Source of the DNA: Salinimicrobium tongyeongense
Lineage (GTDB): Bacteria > Bacteroidota > Bacteroidia > Flavobacteriales > Flavobacteriaceae
DNA length: 64,000 nt
Direction of reading: 5' to 3'
Assembly (NCBI RefSeq): GCF_026109735.1
Contig: NZ_CP069620.1
Span: 3,445,959-3,509,958, forward strand
Position 1 is the stretch's first letter; the number at the start of each line of letters is the position of its first letter. The notes beneath the pieces were generated by a model. It made no database searches and was not told the origin of the DNA. It saw only the letters and a list, made by a program, of their open reading frames with translations. This document shows positions 1 through 10,348 of the stretch, one piece after another. The position numbers and the translations under genes were made by a program.

Positions 1-379
1 ACGCATAATTTCTGTAGTACGGCCCAACATAGAACCCTGGTCGGTAATAGCTGTAATTGGTGTACACAGGGTTGGCATTTACCGCCATTTCTTCATCTAA
101 CATCAGGTGATAGTACACCAGGAGGTCGGGTTGATTGCGATCTAACCTGTAATTGAGATCGTCCATATTCTGGCGGATTTCATCAATAACAATTTCGTTT
201 ACCTGCGCATTGTCATAACTTGAAGTTTGTATGGTATCCTGGTTGGGCAAAAAGGCATAGCTTTCAAAACTGTCGAGGCTTTGAGCTGTTCTTTTGTTGG
301 TGTCAACTTTTGGACCGCAGCCCACAAGGAGAATTGCGCTTAAAAGACTCAGGCTAAAAAAGTGTCGAAAAAATCTCAT
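1..379 (-). CDS. DUF4136-like lipoprotein, 3' end outside the window
   Basis: The minus strand reads open from an ATG at 379 to the left edge, giving the first 126 residues. The N-terminus is a lipoprotein signal peptide: MRFF, a hydrophobic stretch, then the lipobox LLVGC with Cys at about residue 21. The mature part begins with a small linker, then SFESYAFLP and, later, PDLLVYYHLML and a Tyr/Pro/Gly-rich tail (YYRPGFYVGPYY). That pattern matches DUF4136 lipoproteins, which are common in Bacteroidota and have no established function. The start codon sits inside an AAAAATGAGATTTTT sequence, a near copy of the palindrome that recurs in this window. Confidence 0.75.
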   Translation of the reverse strand, partial: MRFFRHFFSLSLLSAILLVGCGPKVDTNKRTAQSLDSFESYAFLPNQDTIQTSSYDNAQVNEIVIDEIRQNMDDLNYRLDRNQPDLLVYYHLMLDEEMAVNANPVYTNYSYYRPGFYVGPYYRNYA

Positions 380-576
380 TTTTGAATGGTTTTAGGGTTG
401 TTTTCTTTCAAGTTAGCCTATCTGTGGGGAATAGATTAAAAGAAGCGCAGGTTTAAAATGATTTTAACCATCCCTTCTTAATTTTAACAATAGAATTACT
501 TAACAGATAGCCAAAAAGGCTATTTTTTGCATCTTATGCTGTTATTCCCTATTTTTAGCCGCTAAAACGGAAAATA

Positions 577-1302
577 ATGCTGCTAGAGAGAGTTAACCTT
601 CAGAGGAAGATGGAGCTGCTTCGCCGGAAAGAGATGAAAGAACAGCAGGTCCTGGAAGAAGTAAGGAAGATATTAACGAGAGAAGAAAATTCCGAAGAAG
701 AGATTTTGCGAAGAATTTCTGAAGGCCATTCCGAAGATAATTTTGAGAATGAACTGGAATTTGACCTGCTGGAAACCAACAGGATCTTCCATGAAAACCA
801 GATCAAAAAGATTTGTATTGACTTTAGGCTGCGCTTTCTCGACACCCATTATTTTAAGGGAGAACTACCGGCTGAAGCCATTAAAGCGGTACAGGAAGCT
901 GAAAAAAAGCACCAAACTTCTTTAAAAGGCTTTAAAATGCTTGCTCCCGCAAAATATTTCAGGCTAGAAAATGCCGATGACCCCATGCTTTTTGCACCTT
1001 TAGGCAACGGCTACCACTACCTGCTCCACAAATGGGGCACAGACATGCATCCGCTAAGAAAACTGATGATGTGGCCGCTTAAAAACCTTGAGAACCTGTT
1101 GATCTTTTGCTTCCTCGCCAGTTTTTTGCTCACCTTTGGCATTCGGGAAATTTTCTTCTCCCAGTTCAGGGAGAGCTCGCAGTTCCTCATCCTTTACATG
1201 TATTCGTTCAAATCTACCGTTGCGCTTATTTTTTTCTACGGAATAAGCCTCGGGAAAAACTTTAGTTCGGGCAACTGGAACAGCAAATTTTACAATGCCT
1301 GA
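577..1302 (+). CDS. Unknown protein with charged N-terminus and two membrane segments
   Basis: This 241-residue protein is not recognised. Residues 1 to about 60 are dominated by Glu, Lys and Arg and probably form a coiled coil. A soluble middle part follows, with HYFKGELPAEA and a PLGNGYHYLLHKWG motif. Two hydrophobic segments follow at about 170-190 (LENLLIFCFLASFLLTFGI) and 205-225 (FLILYMYSFKSTVALIFFYG), and the protein ends NWNSKFYNA. An internal membrane anchor with the N-terminus in the cytoplasm is likely, but this is inferred. The ATG follows a TATTTTTA sequence that resembles a Bacteroidota -7 box. It stands alone, upstream of a DUF2007 gene on the same strand. Confidence 0.7.
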   Translation: MLLERVNLQRKMELLRRKEMKEQQVLEEVRKILTREENSEEEILRRISEGHSEDNFENELEFDLLETNRIFHENQIKKICIDFRLRFLDTHYFKGELPAEAIKAVQEAEKKHQTSLKGFKMLAPAKYFRLENADDPMLFAPLGNGYHYLLHKWGTDMHPLRKLMMWPLKNLENLLIFCFLASFLLTFGIREIFFSQFRESSQFLILYMYSFKSTVALIFFYGISLGKNFSSGNWNSKFYNA

Positions 1303-1378
1303 TCCCAAATGTTAAACTCAAATTAAATCCTCCTGAAGTCGTTCGCCTATTATTAAATTTATAGGAAAATATACCTTT

Positions 1379-1621
1379 ATGAACGAAGAAGAACAACAAG
1401 AATATAAAAGAGTTTATACCGGGAGTGAAGTAAATGTACAGCACCTGCAAAACCTGCTTGAAGAGGAAGGCATAGCCACCCGGGTACGAAATGATTTTGA
1501 CTCGGGCTTACGGGCCGGTTTTGGAGGTGGTTTGCCCGGTCAGGTTTTGCTCTTTGCCAAAACTAAAGATTATGAAAAGGCCCTGCGCATCACTAAAGAA
1601 ACATTCCCAGATAGTGATTAA
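1379..1621 (+). CDS. DUF2007 family small protein
   Basis: An 80-residue acidic soluble protein. The pattern VYTGSEVNVQHLQNLLEEEGI, then FGGGLPGQVLLFAKTKDYEKAL, is that of DUF2007, a small alpha/beta fold described as a putative signal-transducing protein and related to the PII fold. In this family the first half senses or pairs with a partner, but no reaction is known. The gene is four bases upstream of a small membrane-protein gene, so the two are probably co-transcribed. The length is normal for the family. The start is the only ATG in the first 35 codons. Confidence 0.8.
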   Translation: MNEEEQQEYKRVYTGSEVNVQHLQNLLEEEGIATRVRNDFDSGLRAGFGGGLPGQVLLFAKTKDYEKALRITKETFPDSD

Positions 1622-1625
1622 TTAA

Positions 1626-1820
1626 ATGACTGCTGCTCCCCGAAAAAATTATTTCAGTCTCGTTGTTGGTATTGCCTTTATAGGATATGGGGGCTACCGC
1701 ATCTACACCTTCCTTACGGGTGCAGAGTACACCACCTTCAGGATCATCATTGCCATTGGCTTTATTGTGCTTGGGGGCTTTGACCTGTACAAATTCTTCT
1801 GGAAAGACAAAGAAGTCTGA
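1626..1820 (+). CDS. Small two-span membrane protein
   Basis: A 64-residue protein with two hydrophobic helices, roughly residues 9-28 (FSLVVGIAFIGYGGYRIYTF) and 37-57 (FRIIIAIGFIVLGGFDLYKFF), joined by a short loop. Each helix contains a Gly-rich GYGGYRIY or LGGFDLYKF repeat, so the protein looks like an internal duplication of one helix unit. I do not recognise the family. It starts four bases after the DUF2007 stop codon, and coupled translation is likely. An imperfect inverted repeat follows the stop codon. Confidence 0.7.
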   Translation: MTAAPRKNYFSLVVGIAFIGYGGYRIYTFLTGAEYTTFRIIIAIGFIVLGGFDLYKFFWKDKEV

Positions 1821-1831
1821 AAAAAATAAAA

Positions 1832-1919
1832 AAGCTGCCCAAAAAGCTTAACGTATTATTCTTCAAAGTTTATTTCAGAAATAAATATTAAAGGAAGTTG
1901 TAAACTTTTTAGACAGCTT
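1832..1919. terminator. Long-armed inverted repeat between convergent genes
   Basis: AAGCTGCCCAAAAAG (1832-1846) pairs with CTTTTTAGACAGCTT (1905-1919) with two mismatches across a 58-base loop. The loop holds a second small hairpin, TTTATTTC/GAAATAAA. It lies between the plus-strand membrane-protein gene and the minus-strand ABC-F gene. Neither side has a strong T-run, so a bidirectional terminator is likely but not certain. Confidence 0.45.
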
Positions 1920-1932
1920 CTTGCTTATTCTA

Positions 1933-3630
<1,698 letters not shown>

Positions 3631-3672
3631 CTATTTAACGAGGAGTTAACATACCTGTTGTCGCTCTGGGTC

Positions 3673-3680
3673 TACATTTG
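3673..3680 (+). promoter_or_regulatory. -7 box (TACATTTG) of the thioredoxin-fold lipoprotein gene
   Basis: TACATTTG matches TAnnTTTG. It overlaps an in-frame TTG at 3678, which therefore cannot be the start codon, and it supports the TTG at 3708. A TTG at 3658-3660 is only 12 bases upstream, shorter than the usual spacing. Confidence 0.5.
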
Positions 3681-3707
3681 CTATCCGCTATTTGTCCCCC
3701 AGGAATT

Positions 3708-5150
3708 TTGAAAAAAAATAGTTTAAATATTTCCCGTTACGCCTTGCCAGCCCTGGCATTTATAGGCTTCAGTTTTTTTATTTCCGGTTGCCAGAATTTT
3801 AACCCAACAGTTTCTTATGCCTATGTGGGTGGCGAAATAGTGAACCCAACTATAGATCACGTCATTATAAAACATAAAGGATTTATTCTTGACACCATAA
3901 AACTGGACGAAAAGAACAGGTTTAGCTATAAAATTGAAAATGCCGAAGAAGGCCTGTATATCCTTCAGCATAAGCCCGAAGTTCAGAATATTTATATTTC
4001 TCCGGGAGACAGCCTGCTGCTTAGGGCTAACACAATGGCTTTTGATGAATCGCTCCACTTCAGCGGAAAAGGCAATGCGAAGAACAATTTTATGGCTGAA
4101 ATGTTCCTGAAAGATGAAGGCAACTCTCAACTCCTGCTGAACTTTCACGAATACACCCCTCAGGTTTTTCTCGAAAAAGCCGATTCTATAAGGCAGGATC
4201 GAATTGCTTACCTGGCCGCAATTTCAGAAAAGAAAAATTTTTCAGACGAATTCAACCAACTGGCACGGGAGGTCATCAATTATGAGAATTACGACCTTCG
4301 GGAACGCTACACCTATCTGGTCAACAAGTATTACAAAGACTATTCCCGGCAATTCCCTTCCAATTTTCACGATTACAGGGAAGAGATTGATTTTAACTGT
4401 GTGAACATACAGTGCAGCCCCGGTTATAAAAGGCTACTGGAGAATTACCTTATCAACTACTCCCTGGCCTGGTGTGCCGACAGTGATTTAGACGGAGCCG
4501 ACTGCTACAGCCTTACCGATGTTGCCAATGTAAAAGCCCGCCTTCGCAAAGCCGGTGAACTCATTAGAGTGCCAAAGATAAGGGAACAGTTACTGGAAAA
4601 AATTGCCGTAAGAGGTATCATCATGGCAGAAAACAAGGAAAATATAGCCTCGATTCTCGACGAACTGGAAGCTCTTAAATTCCCCGATAAAAATCTTGAA
4701 AAACTGAAAAACCTGGCCACGGTACAACTGGCTTATCTTCCCGGCACCTCACTGGCAGCAGTTCCCCTGCTCAATATGGAGGGAGAGCTCGTCTCTACAG
4801 ATGATATTATAAGAAGGCCCACGGTGATATTTCTCTGGTCTGTTTATGATGAAAGTTACCAGAATGAACACCAGGTAATAGATCTATACCGAAAAAAATA
4901 TCCCGAAGTAGATTTTATAGGAATCAACCTCGACCTTTCTGAAGAACCCGCCTGGAGAGTTGCCGTAAGGCAAAACGGCTACGACCCTGCCACCGAATTT
5001 CAGCTGGCGCCGGCCAGGATCAACAAAGAAGTTTTTCAATATTTCCTGAGTAAAATGTTATTTGTGAACGATGCTTCGGTAGTAGAAGTGGGCGACGTTT
5101 ACCTTTCTTCCCCCGAATTTGAATCCAGGCTTCTGGAATTCCTGAATTAA
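3708..5150 (+). CDS. Thioredoxin-fold lipoprotein lacking the CxxC motif
   Basis: About 480 residues. From the TTG at 3708, preceded by AGGA, the protein begins with two Lys, a hydrophobic segment and the lipobox FISGC, so it is a lipoprotein. Residues of about 40-110 (VGGEIVNPTIDHVIIKHKGF, then YISPGDSLLLRA) resemble the DUF4369-like N-terminal domain of Bacteroidota thiol-disulfide proteins. A helical middle region follows. The last 120 residues have a thioredoxin-like layout (RRPTVIFLWSVYDESYQNEH, then DFIGINLD), but the catalytic CxxC position is occupied by VYDE. It is thus unlikely to be a redox enzyme and may be a binding or structural paralogue. Function unknown. Confidence 0.75.
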   Translation: MKKNSLNISRYALPALAFIGFSFFISGCQNFNPTVSYAYVGGEIVNPTIDHVIIKHKGFILDTIKLDEKNRFSYKIENAEEGLYILQHKPEVQNIYISPGDSLLLRANTMAFDESLHFSGKGNAKNNFMAEMFLKDEGNSQLLLNFHEYTPQVFLEKADSIRQDRIAYLAAISEKKNFSDEFNQLAREVINYENYDLRERYTYLVNKYYKDYSRQFPSNFHDYREEIDFNCVNIQCSPGYKRLLENYLINYSLAWCADSDLDGADCYSLTDVANVKARLRKAGELIRVPKIREQLLEKIAVRGIIMAENKENIASILDELEALKFPDKNLEKLKNLATVQLAYLPGTSLAAVPLLNMEGELVSTDDIIRRPTVIFLWSVYDESYQNEHQVIDLYRKKYPEVDFIGINLDLSEEPAWRVAVRQNGYDPATEFQLAPARINKEVFQYFLSKMLFVNDASVVEVGDVYLSSPEFESRLLEFLN

Positions 5151-5166
5151 AGTTATTCCGAAGAAA

Positions 5167-5197
5167 AAGGCCTCTGAAATGCCATTTTTTAGACCTT
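5167..5197 (+). terminator. Hairpin with palindrome tip after the lipoprotein gene
   Basis: AAGGCCTCTGAAA pairs, with small bulges, with TTTTTTAGACCTT and is followed by ATTTT. The tip is AAATGCCATTTTTT, a near copy of the recurrent AAAAATGNCATTTTT palindrome. Confidence 0.5.
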
Positions 5198-5307
5198 ATT
5201 TTCACATCAGATGGCTTTTAACGAGAGTTTTTCAGGAACAGAAACTTAAAACCCCGGCCTCTTTCTTTCCAGATTAAAATTTGAGGATTCCCGAATATTT
5301 AAATTTA

Positions 5308-5337
5308 AAAGCCTTTCTTCCGAAGAAAAAAGGCTTT
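5308..5337 (-). terminator. Terminator of the transaldolase gene
   Basis: On the minus strand, AAAGCCTTTTTTCTTC pairs with GAAGAAAGGCTTT around a one-base tip (with a three-base bulge), followed by a T-rich tail. It lies 23 bases beyond the transaldolase stop codon. Confidence 0.6.
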
Positions 5338-5338
5338 G

Positions 5339-5353
5339 AAAAATGTCATTTTT
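5339..5353. repeat. Palindrome AAAAATGTCATTTTT
   Basis: Exact copy of the dispersed palindrome, central base T. It lies between the transaldolase stop codon and its terminator hairpin. Confidence 0.8.
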
Positions 5354-5359
5354 GGAAGT

Positions 5360-6013
5360 TTAGTTCCCCTTTTTGTGATCGGCCAGGAATTTCTCAAGAC
5401 CAATATCGGTAAGCGGGTGGTTGAGCAGCCCGGTGATGGCCGAAAGTGGGCCTGTCATCACATCGGCACCAATTTTAGCACAGTCAATCACGTGCATGGT
5501 GTGCCTTACCGAAGCAGCGAGGATTTCAGTTTCAAAACCGTAGTTATCATAAATCTGGCGAATTTCCATGATAAGGTTCAAACCATCGGTTGAGATATCA
5601 TCAAGTCTCCCGATAAAAGGCGAAACGTAAGTTGCCCCGGCTTTGGCTGCCAAAAGCGCCTGGCCTGCCGAAAATACCAGAGTACAGTTTGTTTTGATGC
5701 CTTTATCGCTAAAGTATTTAATAGCTTTAATACCGTCTTTGATCATAGGCACTTTTACAATGATCTGCTCGTGTAAAGCGGCCAGCTCCTCGCCTTCCTT
5801 TACTATATTTTCAAAATCGGTAGCGATCACTTCGGCGCTAACATCCCCGGTAGTGATCTCGCAAATTTTCTTGTAGTGGGCAATGATGTTGTTTTTGCCG
5901 GTGATGCCTTCCTTCGCCATTAGAGAAGGGTTGGTGGTCACTCCGTCAAGAACCCCAAGGTCCTGGGCTTCCCCTATCTGGTCAAGGTTCGCGGTGTCAA
6001 TAAAAAATTTCAT
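5360..6013 (-). CDS. Transaldolase / fructose-6-phosphate aldolase family
   Basis: A 217-residue class I aldolase of the short transaldolase group. It begins [13 protein letters not shown] and has [14 protein letters not shown], then IIVKVPMI, where Lys is the predicted Schiff-base residue, then [32 protein letters not shown], all family signatures. Members transfer dihydroxyacetone units in the pentose phosphate pathway, or cleave fructose 6-phosphate; the sequence alone does not decide which. The length is typical. It is followed by its own terminator and lies downstream of, and on the same strand as, a short-chain dehydrogenase gene. Confidence 0.9.
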   Translation of the reverse strand: MKFFIDTANLDQIGEAQDLGVLDGVTTNPSLMAKEGITGKNNIIAHYKKICEITTGDVSAEVIATDFENIVKEGEELAALHEQIIVKVPMIKDGIKAIKYFSDKGIKTNCTLVFSAGQALLAAKAGATYVSPFIGRLDDISTDGLNLIMEIRQIYDNYGFETEILAASVRHTMHVIDCAKIGADVMTGPLSAITGLLNHPLTDIGLEKFLADHKKGN

Positions 6014-6045
6014 AGTGTGTTGTTATAAATGATTAAATACTGCTG

Positions 6046-6060
6046 AAAAATGCCATTTTT
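6046..6060. repeat. Palindrome AAAAATGCCATTTTT
   Basis: Exact copy of the dispersed palindrome, central base C. It lies in the 62-base gap between the dehydrogenase stop and the transaldolase start. Confidence 0.8.
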
Positions 6061-6075
6061 CAACCTCCTGCAAAA

Positions 6076-6888
6076 CTACAATTTATAATGCTTTAAGAGT
6101 AGGCGCTCATAAATTTTATCGGGGAGAATGCGTTTGAGAGCAATAGAGAACTTTTGCAGCGGCTCCCCTACTTTATAATGGATTTTGGGATTTTTTTCCT
6201 GAAGTATCGCATAGATCGCTTTAGCCATCATTTGTGGGTCTTTCCCGTGGTCTACATGCTCATTCATAATCTTTAGGGTCTCCCCATACGGCTTTTCATA
6301 AGGGGAACCTTTTATAACCGGCGCATGATACCTCCCTACCGCAATATTAGTAGCAAAATCTCCGGGGGCAATATTGGTCATTTTGATATTTGAATCCTTC
6401 AGCTCCATTCTAAAAGCTTCGGTAGTGATCTCCAGCGCTCCTTTTGAAGCCGAATATATTCCGCGGTAAGGCAGGCCCATATAACCTGCGATGGAAGTCA
6501 CATTTATAATGAGTCCCGAGTTGTTTTCCCGCATATGAGGTAAGACGGCTTTAATGACATTGATAGGCCCAAAAAGGTTGGTATTAAAGGCCTTTTTGAT
6601 CTCCTCATCGGGCGTTTCTTCAATAGGGCCGGTAATTCCCACGCCTGCATTATTAATAAGGACATCAATTTTTCCTGCGGAAGCAATCACCTCTGCAACG
6701 GCAGCAGTAATGGTTTCAGGTCTGGTAACATCCAACGCGACCAGAGGAAATGCAGAATCTCGCCCCGACGGATTGCGGCTGGTTCCAAAAACGGTATAGT
6801 TCTTTGATTGAAGAAAATTGGCAATGGCTTTTCCAATTCCTGAAGATGCCCCTGTTACGAGCACCACTTTTGAAGTTGTTTCTGTCAT
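6076..6888 (-). CDS. Short-chain dehydrogenase/reductase
   Basis: About 270 residues with a Rossmann fold. The motifs are TGASSGIGKA (cofactor binding), LINNAGVG, the catalytic Ser in NVTSIAGY and the Tyr-x3-Lys of YSASKGALE, so it is a classical NAD(P)-dependent oxidoreductase. The C-terminal part (MAKAIYAILQEKNPKIHYKVG, then LLKHYKL) resembles SDRs annotated as short-chain oxidoreductases of unknown substrate. The open frame extends 19 codons upstream, but that part would be encoded within the SRP RNA gene, so the ATG at 6888 (MTETTSKVV) is chosen. It is transcribed from the short gap after the SRP RNA. Confidence 0.9.
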   Translation of the reverse strand: MTETTSKVVLVTGASSGIGKAIANFLQSKNYTVFGTSRNPSGRDSAFPLVALDVTRPETITAAVAEVIASAGKIDVLINNAGVGITGPIEETPDEEIKKAFNTNLFGPINVIKAVLPHMRENNSGLIINVTSIAGYMGLPYRGIYSASKGALEITTEAFRMELKDSNIKMTNIAPGDFATNIAVGRYHAPVIKGSPYEKPYGETLKIMNEHVDHGKDPQMMAKAIYAILQEKNPKIHYKVGEPLQKFSIALKRILPDKIYERLLLKHYKL

Positions 6889-6931
6889 GCTGCAAAGATG
6901 CGATAAATCGTGACTATTGGAAACAAAAAAT

Positions 6932-7025
6932 GGCAAGCTACCCACATCACACCGCTACGACCGCTTACCCTTGCTGCGTTCCCGCCCTGGGGGATTCAGC
7001 AGGAGCTGGTTGTGTGGGACTTGCC
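6932..7025 (-). ncRNA. ffs: Signal recognition particle RNA (small bacterial type)
   Basis: The minus strand contains the SRP core, with CCCCCAGGGCGGGAACGCAG followed by CAAGGGTAAGCGG. These match the conserved asymmetric loop and tetraloop region of 4.5S RNA that binds Ffh. The ends pair: GGCAAG (7025-7020) with CTTGCC (6937-6932), and inside it CCCACAC with GTG/GTGGG, giving one long hairpin of about 94 bases. A T-run (minus-strand ATTTTTTG) follows the last base. A perfect promoter lies immediately upstream. The 5' end is inferred from promoter spacing and stem pairing. Confidence 0.92.
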
Positions 7026-7029
7026 GGGG

Positions 7030-7059
7030 CAAATATACAACCTTTCATGCTTTTTGCAA
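7030..7059 (-). promoter_or_regulatory. Promoter of the SRP RNA gene
   Basis: TTG (7059-7057), 19 bases, then TATATTTG (7037-7030) on the minus strand. This matches the Bacteroidota primary sigma consensus exactly. The predicted start, about five bases downstream, coincides with the first base of the terminal stem of the RNA. Confidence 0.85.
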
Positions 7060-7113
7060 GTAATTTTTAAGCCGAATTCTTTAAATTAGCTTCCATAAAA
7101 ATTACTGTGAAAC

Positions 7114-8175
7114 ATGAAGGTATATAACCCTCTCTTTTTGATGACATTGAGTGCAATCCTCCATTCCTGCGGAAGCGACTCCAATGAATCAGAAAATAAT
7201 TATTCGTTACAAATTGAAGAAAACAAGAAAGAATTTAAGCTGGGAGAAAGCCTGCAGGCGCAGGTAAACGGCGAAAAAGATTCTGTTGTATACTTTCTGG
7301 GAGAACAACGCCTGGCAAAAACCCTGGGCGAAGAACCCCTTAACCACACTTTTAATGATGAAAAGCTGGGCAAATGGCAGCTTACCGCCCGTATCTACCA
7401 TAATAATGAGACCAGTGAAAAGCAACAGGAAATTACCCTTTTTAACAACGCTGCCCCTGCCACTTATACTTACGAGATCATTAACAAATACCCACACCAG
7501 GCCGATGCCTACACCCAGGGCCTGGAGTTCTATAACAGTAAACTCTACGAAAGTACCGGCCACTACGGGAGTTCATCCCTAAGGCTGGTTGATTTGGAAA
7601 CCGGCGAGGTACAGCGTAAGATCGATATCCCTTCTCAATATTTTGCTGAAGGAATTACCATCTTAAACGATAAGATCTACCAGCTTACCTGGAAAGAAGG
7701 CGTGGGTTTTATTTATGATGTTGATACTTTTGAAAAGGCAGGCGAGTTTAAATATGAAAAAAGTAAAGAAGGCTGGGGGCTGGCAAATGACGGCAGTATG
7801 CTGTACAAAAGCGATGGTACCGAAAAAATATGGTTTTTAGATCCTGCTTCCCCCTCCTTGCCCGAAACAGATTTTATCCAAACCGTTACAAATCGTACCA
7901 TTGCCACGCAGCTCAACGAACTGGAATGGGTTGAAGGAAAGATCTACGCCAACACCTATCAAAAAGACGGGGTTGCGATAATTAATCCTGAAAATGGCGC
8001 CATAGAAGGAGTGATCAACTTCTCTGGTCTGCGCGACCAGCTTGGCAACACTCCCGATCTTGACCCGGTGAACGATGTGCTCAACGGCATTGCATATGAC
8101 CCGGTGAGCAAGAAACTTTACGTTACCGGGAAAGACTGGGACACCCTTTTTGAAGTAAAAATAATTAAGAACTAA
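7114..8175 (+). CDS. Glutaminyl-peptide cyclotransferase (plant/bacterial type), lipoprotein
   Basis: 353 residues. The N-terminus is a lipoprotein signal (MKVYNPLFLMTLSAILHSC), so the enzyme is exported. Residues of about 30-110 form a beta-rich domain typical of the Bacteroidota members. From about 120 the five-bladed propeller begins: YPHQADAYTQGLEFYNSKLY, then ESTGHYGSSSLR, then YFAEGITILNDKIYQLTWKE and LNELEWVEGKIYANTY. These blades match the propeller-type glutaminyl cyclases, which form pyroglutamate from N-terminal Gln. Gram-negative Bacteroidota use such enzymes on proteins exposed after signal cleavage. The stop overlaps the next start by one base (TAATG), so the two genes are coupled. 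Confidence 0.88.
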   Translation: MKVYNPLFLMTLSAILHSCGSDSNESENNYSLQIEENKKEFKLGESLQAQVNGEKDSVVYFLGEQRLAKTLGEEPLNHTFNDEKLGKWQLTARIYHNNETSEKQQEITLFNNAAPATYTYEIINKYPHQADAYTQGLEFYNSKLYESTGHYGSSSLRLVDLETGEVQRKIDIPSQYFAEGITILNDKIYQLTWKEGVGFIYDVDTFEKAGEFKYEKSKEGWGLANDGSMLYKSDGTEKIWFLDPASPSLPETDFIQTVTNRTIATQLNELEWVEGKIYANTYQKDGVAIINPENGAIEGVINFSGLRDQLGNTPDLDPVNDVLNGIAYDPVSKKLYVTGKDWDTLFEVKIIKN

Positions 8176-8585
8176 TGGTAGTACCAGCAGAAATATACAC
8201 CCACAAAAGAACGGTTTCAGAAGAAGACCTTGACGACCTCAACCATGTAAACAACGTGCGTTATGTGCAGTGGATACAGGATATTGCCAAGGAGCACTGG
8301 GAAGTAAGAGCGACAGACCAGTTAAAAAAGGACTTTATCTGGGTGGTGATCCGCCATGAAATAGATTACAAAAAACAGGCTTTTTTGGGAGATGAACTCA
8401 TTATTGAAACCTACGTGGGAGAGACCACTTTTGTCACTTCGGAAAGGTTTGTCAACATCAAAAGTGCTAAAAGCGGAGAGATCTTAGTGGCCGCAAAATC
8501 CATGTGGTGCCTGCTTGATGCCAATTCGAAGAAACCCACCAAAATCACCGAAGACCTGCGCACGGTTTTCCATAAAAGAGAATAA
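8175..8585 (+). CDS. Hotdog-fold acyl-CoA thioesterase (4HBT type)
   Basis: 136 residues. The motif DLNHVNNVRYVQWIQDIAKEHW is the active-site region of 4-hydroxybenzoyl-CoA thioesterase relatives: Asn-His replaces the more usual Asp, and a long alpha helix follows. The strand FIWVVIRHEIDYKKQAFLGD is also typical. It probably hydrolyses short or medium acyl-CoA or acyl-ACP; the substrate is unknown. It starts on the last base of the glutaminyl cyclase stop codon. A second hotdog protein lies at 63391-63789 with the canonical Asp-Gln-Met-Gly motif. Confidence 0.85.
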   Translation: MVVPAEIYTHKRTVSEEDLDDLNHVNNVRYVQWIQDIAKEHWEVRATDQLKKDFIWVVIRHEIDYKKQAFLGDELIIETYVGETTFVTSERFVNIKSAKSGEILVAAKSMWCLLDANSKKPTKITEDLRTVFHKRE

Positions 8586-8941
8586 CACGCTCGATTTTCA
8601 GCTATTCACGACTGCTTCGGAAGGAAATAAGGAAGTCTTTAACTATTCCCAACTGCAATTCCGTGGAAATATTATAGTTTCAGGAACAACGTTATCTAGG
8701 GAAGGAGTCAAAATCGCTTCGACTGCCTAACGGAAGGCAGGCTGCAAGGATCTAGAGCCAGAACTTTGCCCCCATTGATTAAAACAATTTTCAATTCTGG
8801 TTCAGAAATTAAGTTTCCCTATTTCAGAAACTGAAAGCCACCTTTCCACACCTTTAAATGAGGCCATAATATTAGTGTATTCGTGGCCTTAGCTCCTGTA
8901 TATTATTTAATAGGACAACACTACTACTTCAGAAATAAAAA
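8586..8941. other. Intergenic region without a recognised gene
   Basis: About 356 bases between the thioesterase and the glyA terminator. Both frames in the direction of the flanking genes are broken. Two small inverted repeats are visible: CTGCCT/AGGCAG at 8723-8740 and GGCC/GGCC arms at 8862-8887 around an AT-rich loop. I see no promoter or RNA signature. Confidence 0.5.
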
Positions 8942-8984
8942 AACGCTGCCCAAAAATCCCATTTTTGAGACCTAAGGCAGCGTT
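8942..8984. terminator. Terminator of glyA, palindrome-like tip
   Basis: AACGCTGCC (8942-8950) pairs perfectly with GGCAGCGTT (8976-8984). The loop contains AAAAATCCCATTTTT, a one-base variant of the dispersed palindrome. On the minus strand the stem is followed by a run of T, as expected for glyA termination. Confidence 0.75.
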
Positions 8985-9007
8985 ATATTTAATTTTTCAG
9001 CTTATTC

Positions 9008-10288
9008 TTACATTTGAAAGAGAGGCCTGCCCTGCATAAGGTTAATCACATCCTGTCTTACAGCTTCCAGCTTCTCGTCATCCTGGTAATTGGTGATCAC
9101 GCGGTCAATAAGGTCAACGATGGTATCCATATCGGCTTCTTTGAGCCCGCGGGTAGTGACCGCCGGGGTTCCAATCCTTATTCCTGAAGTTACAAAAGGA
9201 GACTTATCGTCAAATGGCACCATATTTTTATTTACAGTAATGTCGGCTTTTCCAAGAGCTTCTTCGGCTTCTTTTCCTGAAATATTTTTATTGCGCAGGT
9301 CGATAAGCATCATGTGGTTATCGGTTCCTCCCGAGATCACCTGGTAATCTTTTTTCATAAAGGATTCGGCCATACGTTTGGCGTTTTTCTTGACCTGTAC
9401 CGTATAATGAAGGAACTCATCGGTAAGGGCTTCCCCAAAAGCCACAGCCTTGGCTGCGATGATATGCTCTAAAGGCCCACCCTGGTTTCCGGGGAACACT
9501 CCGCTATTAAGCAGCATAGACATCTTTTTAGGGCTTCCGTTCTTAAGGGTTTCACCAAAAGGATTGTCAAAATCTTTTCCCATCATAATAATCCCGCCGC
9601 GAGGCCCTCGCAGGGTTTTATGAGTGGTTGAGGAAACGATGTGGCAATGAGGAATAGGATCACTTAGCAAACCTTTTGCTATAAGCCCGGCCGGGTGTGC
9701 GATATCTGCAAAAAGAATTGCCCCCACACTGTCGGCGATTTCTCTAAAACGCTTGTAGTCTATTTCACGAGAATAGGCCGAGGCACCGGCAATGATCATT
9801 TTAGGCTTTTCTTTTTCAGCTATTTTTTGAACTTCATCATAATCTATAAGTCCGGTTTCTTTATCTACTCCGTAGAAGACAGGATTGTAAAGTTTTCCGG
9901 AGAAATTAACGGGAGAACCGTGAGTTAAATGTCCGCCGTGAGAAAGGTCAAACCCAAGAAATTTATCGCCGGGTTTCATACAGGCATGGAAAACGGCGGT
10001 ATTGGCCTGAGATCCGGAATGCGGCTGTACGTTGGCATATTCGGCGTTAAAAAGCTCTTTTAATCGCTCTATTGCCAGGTTCTCTACCTCATCTACCACG
10101 TCACAGCCCCCGTAATACCTTTTTCCGGGGTAGCCCTCGGCGTATTTATTGGTAAGCACAGAACCGGCAGCTTCGAGCACCTGTTCACTTACAAAGTTTT
10201 CACTGGCAATTAGCTCTAAACCATTTAGTTGCCTTTCCTTTTCTGCGTCAATTAAATCAAATAATTCGTTATCCCGTTGCATATGCAT
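9008..10288 (-). CDS. glyA: Serine hydroxymethyltransferase
   Basis: 426 residues of a cytoplasmic fold-type I PLP enzyme that interconverts serine and glycine with transfer of a one-carbon unit to tetrahydrofolate. It has [19 protein letters not shown] and [13 protein letters not shown]. The PLP lysine lies in [14 protein letters not shown], and later there is [13 protein letters not shown]. Length and motif order are full. The ATG at 10288 is followed closely by another at 10282 ([11 protein letters not shown]), so the start is uncertain by two codons. The promoter box lies at 10309-10316, divergent from fumarylacetoacetase. Confidence 0.97.
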   Translation of the reverse strand: MHMQRDNELFDLIDAEKERQLNGLELIASENFVSEQVLEAAGSVLTNKYAEGYPGKRYYGGCDVVDEVENLAIERLKELFNAEYANVQPHSGSQANTAVFHACMKPGDKFLGFDLSHGGHLTHGSPVNFSGKLYNPVFYGVDKETGLIDYDEVQKIAEKEKPKMIIAGASAYSREIDYKRFREIADSVGAILFADIAHPAGLIAKGLLSDPIPHCHIVSSTTHKTLRGPRGGIIMMGKDFDNPFGETLKNGSPKKMSMLLNSGVFPGNQGGPLEHIIAAKAVAFGEALTDEFLHYTVQVKKNAKRMAESFMKKDYQVISGGTDNHMMLIDLRNKNISGKEAEEALGKADITVNKNMVPFDDKSPFVTSGIRIGTPAVTTRGLKEADMDTIVDLIDRVITNYQDDEKLEAVRQDVINLMQGRPLFQM

Positions 10289-10308
10289 TTTTTACGTTAA
10301 ATAATACT

Positions 10309-10316
10309 CAAAAATA
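10309..10316 (-). promoter_or_regulatory. -7 box (TATTTTTG) of glyA
   Basis: TATTTTTG on the minus strand, 20 bases before the glyA ATG. It is back-to-back with the fumarylacetoacetase box at 10349, so the divergent genes share a region of about 100 bases. Confidence 0.55.
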
Positions 10317-10348
10317 GCAAATACATTCGGTTCTTATAAAGAAAATAA

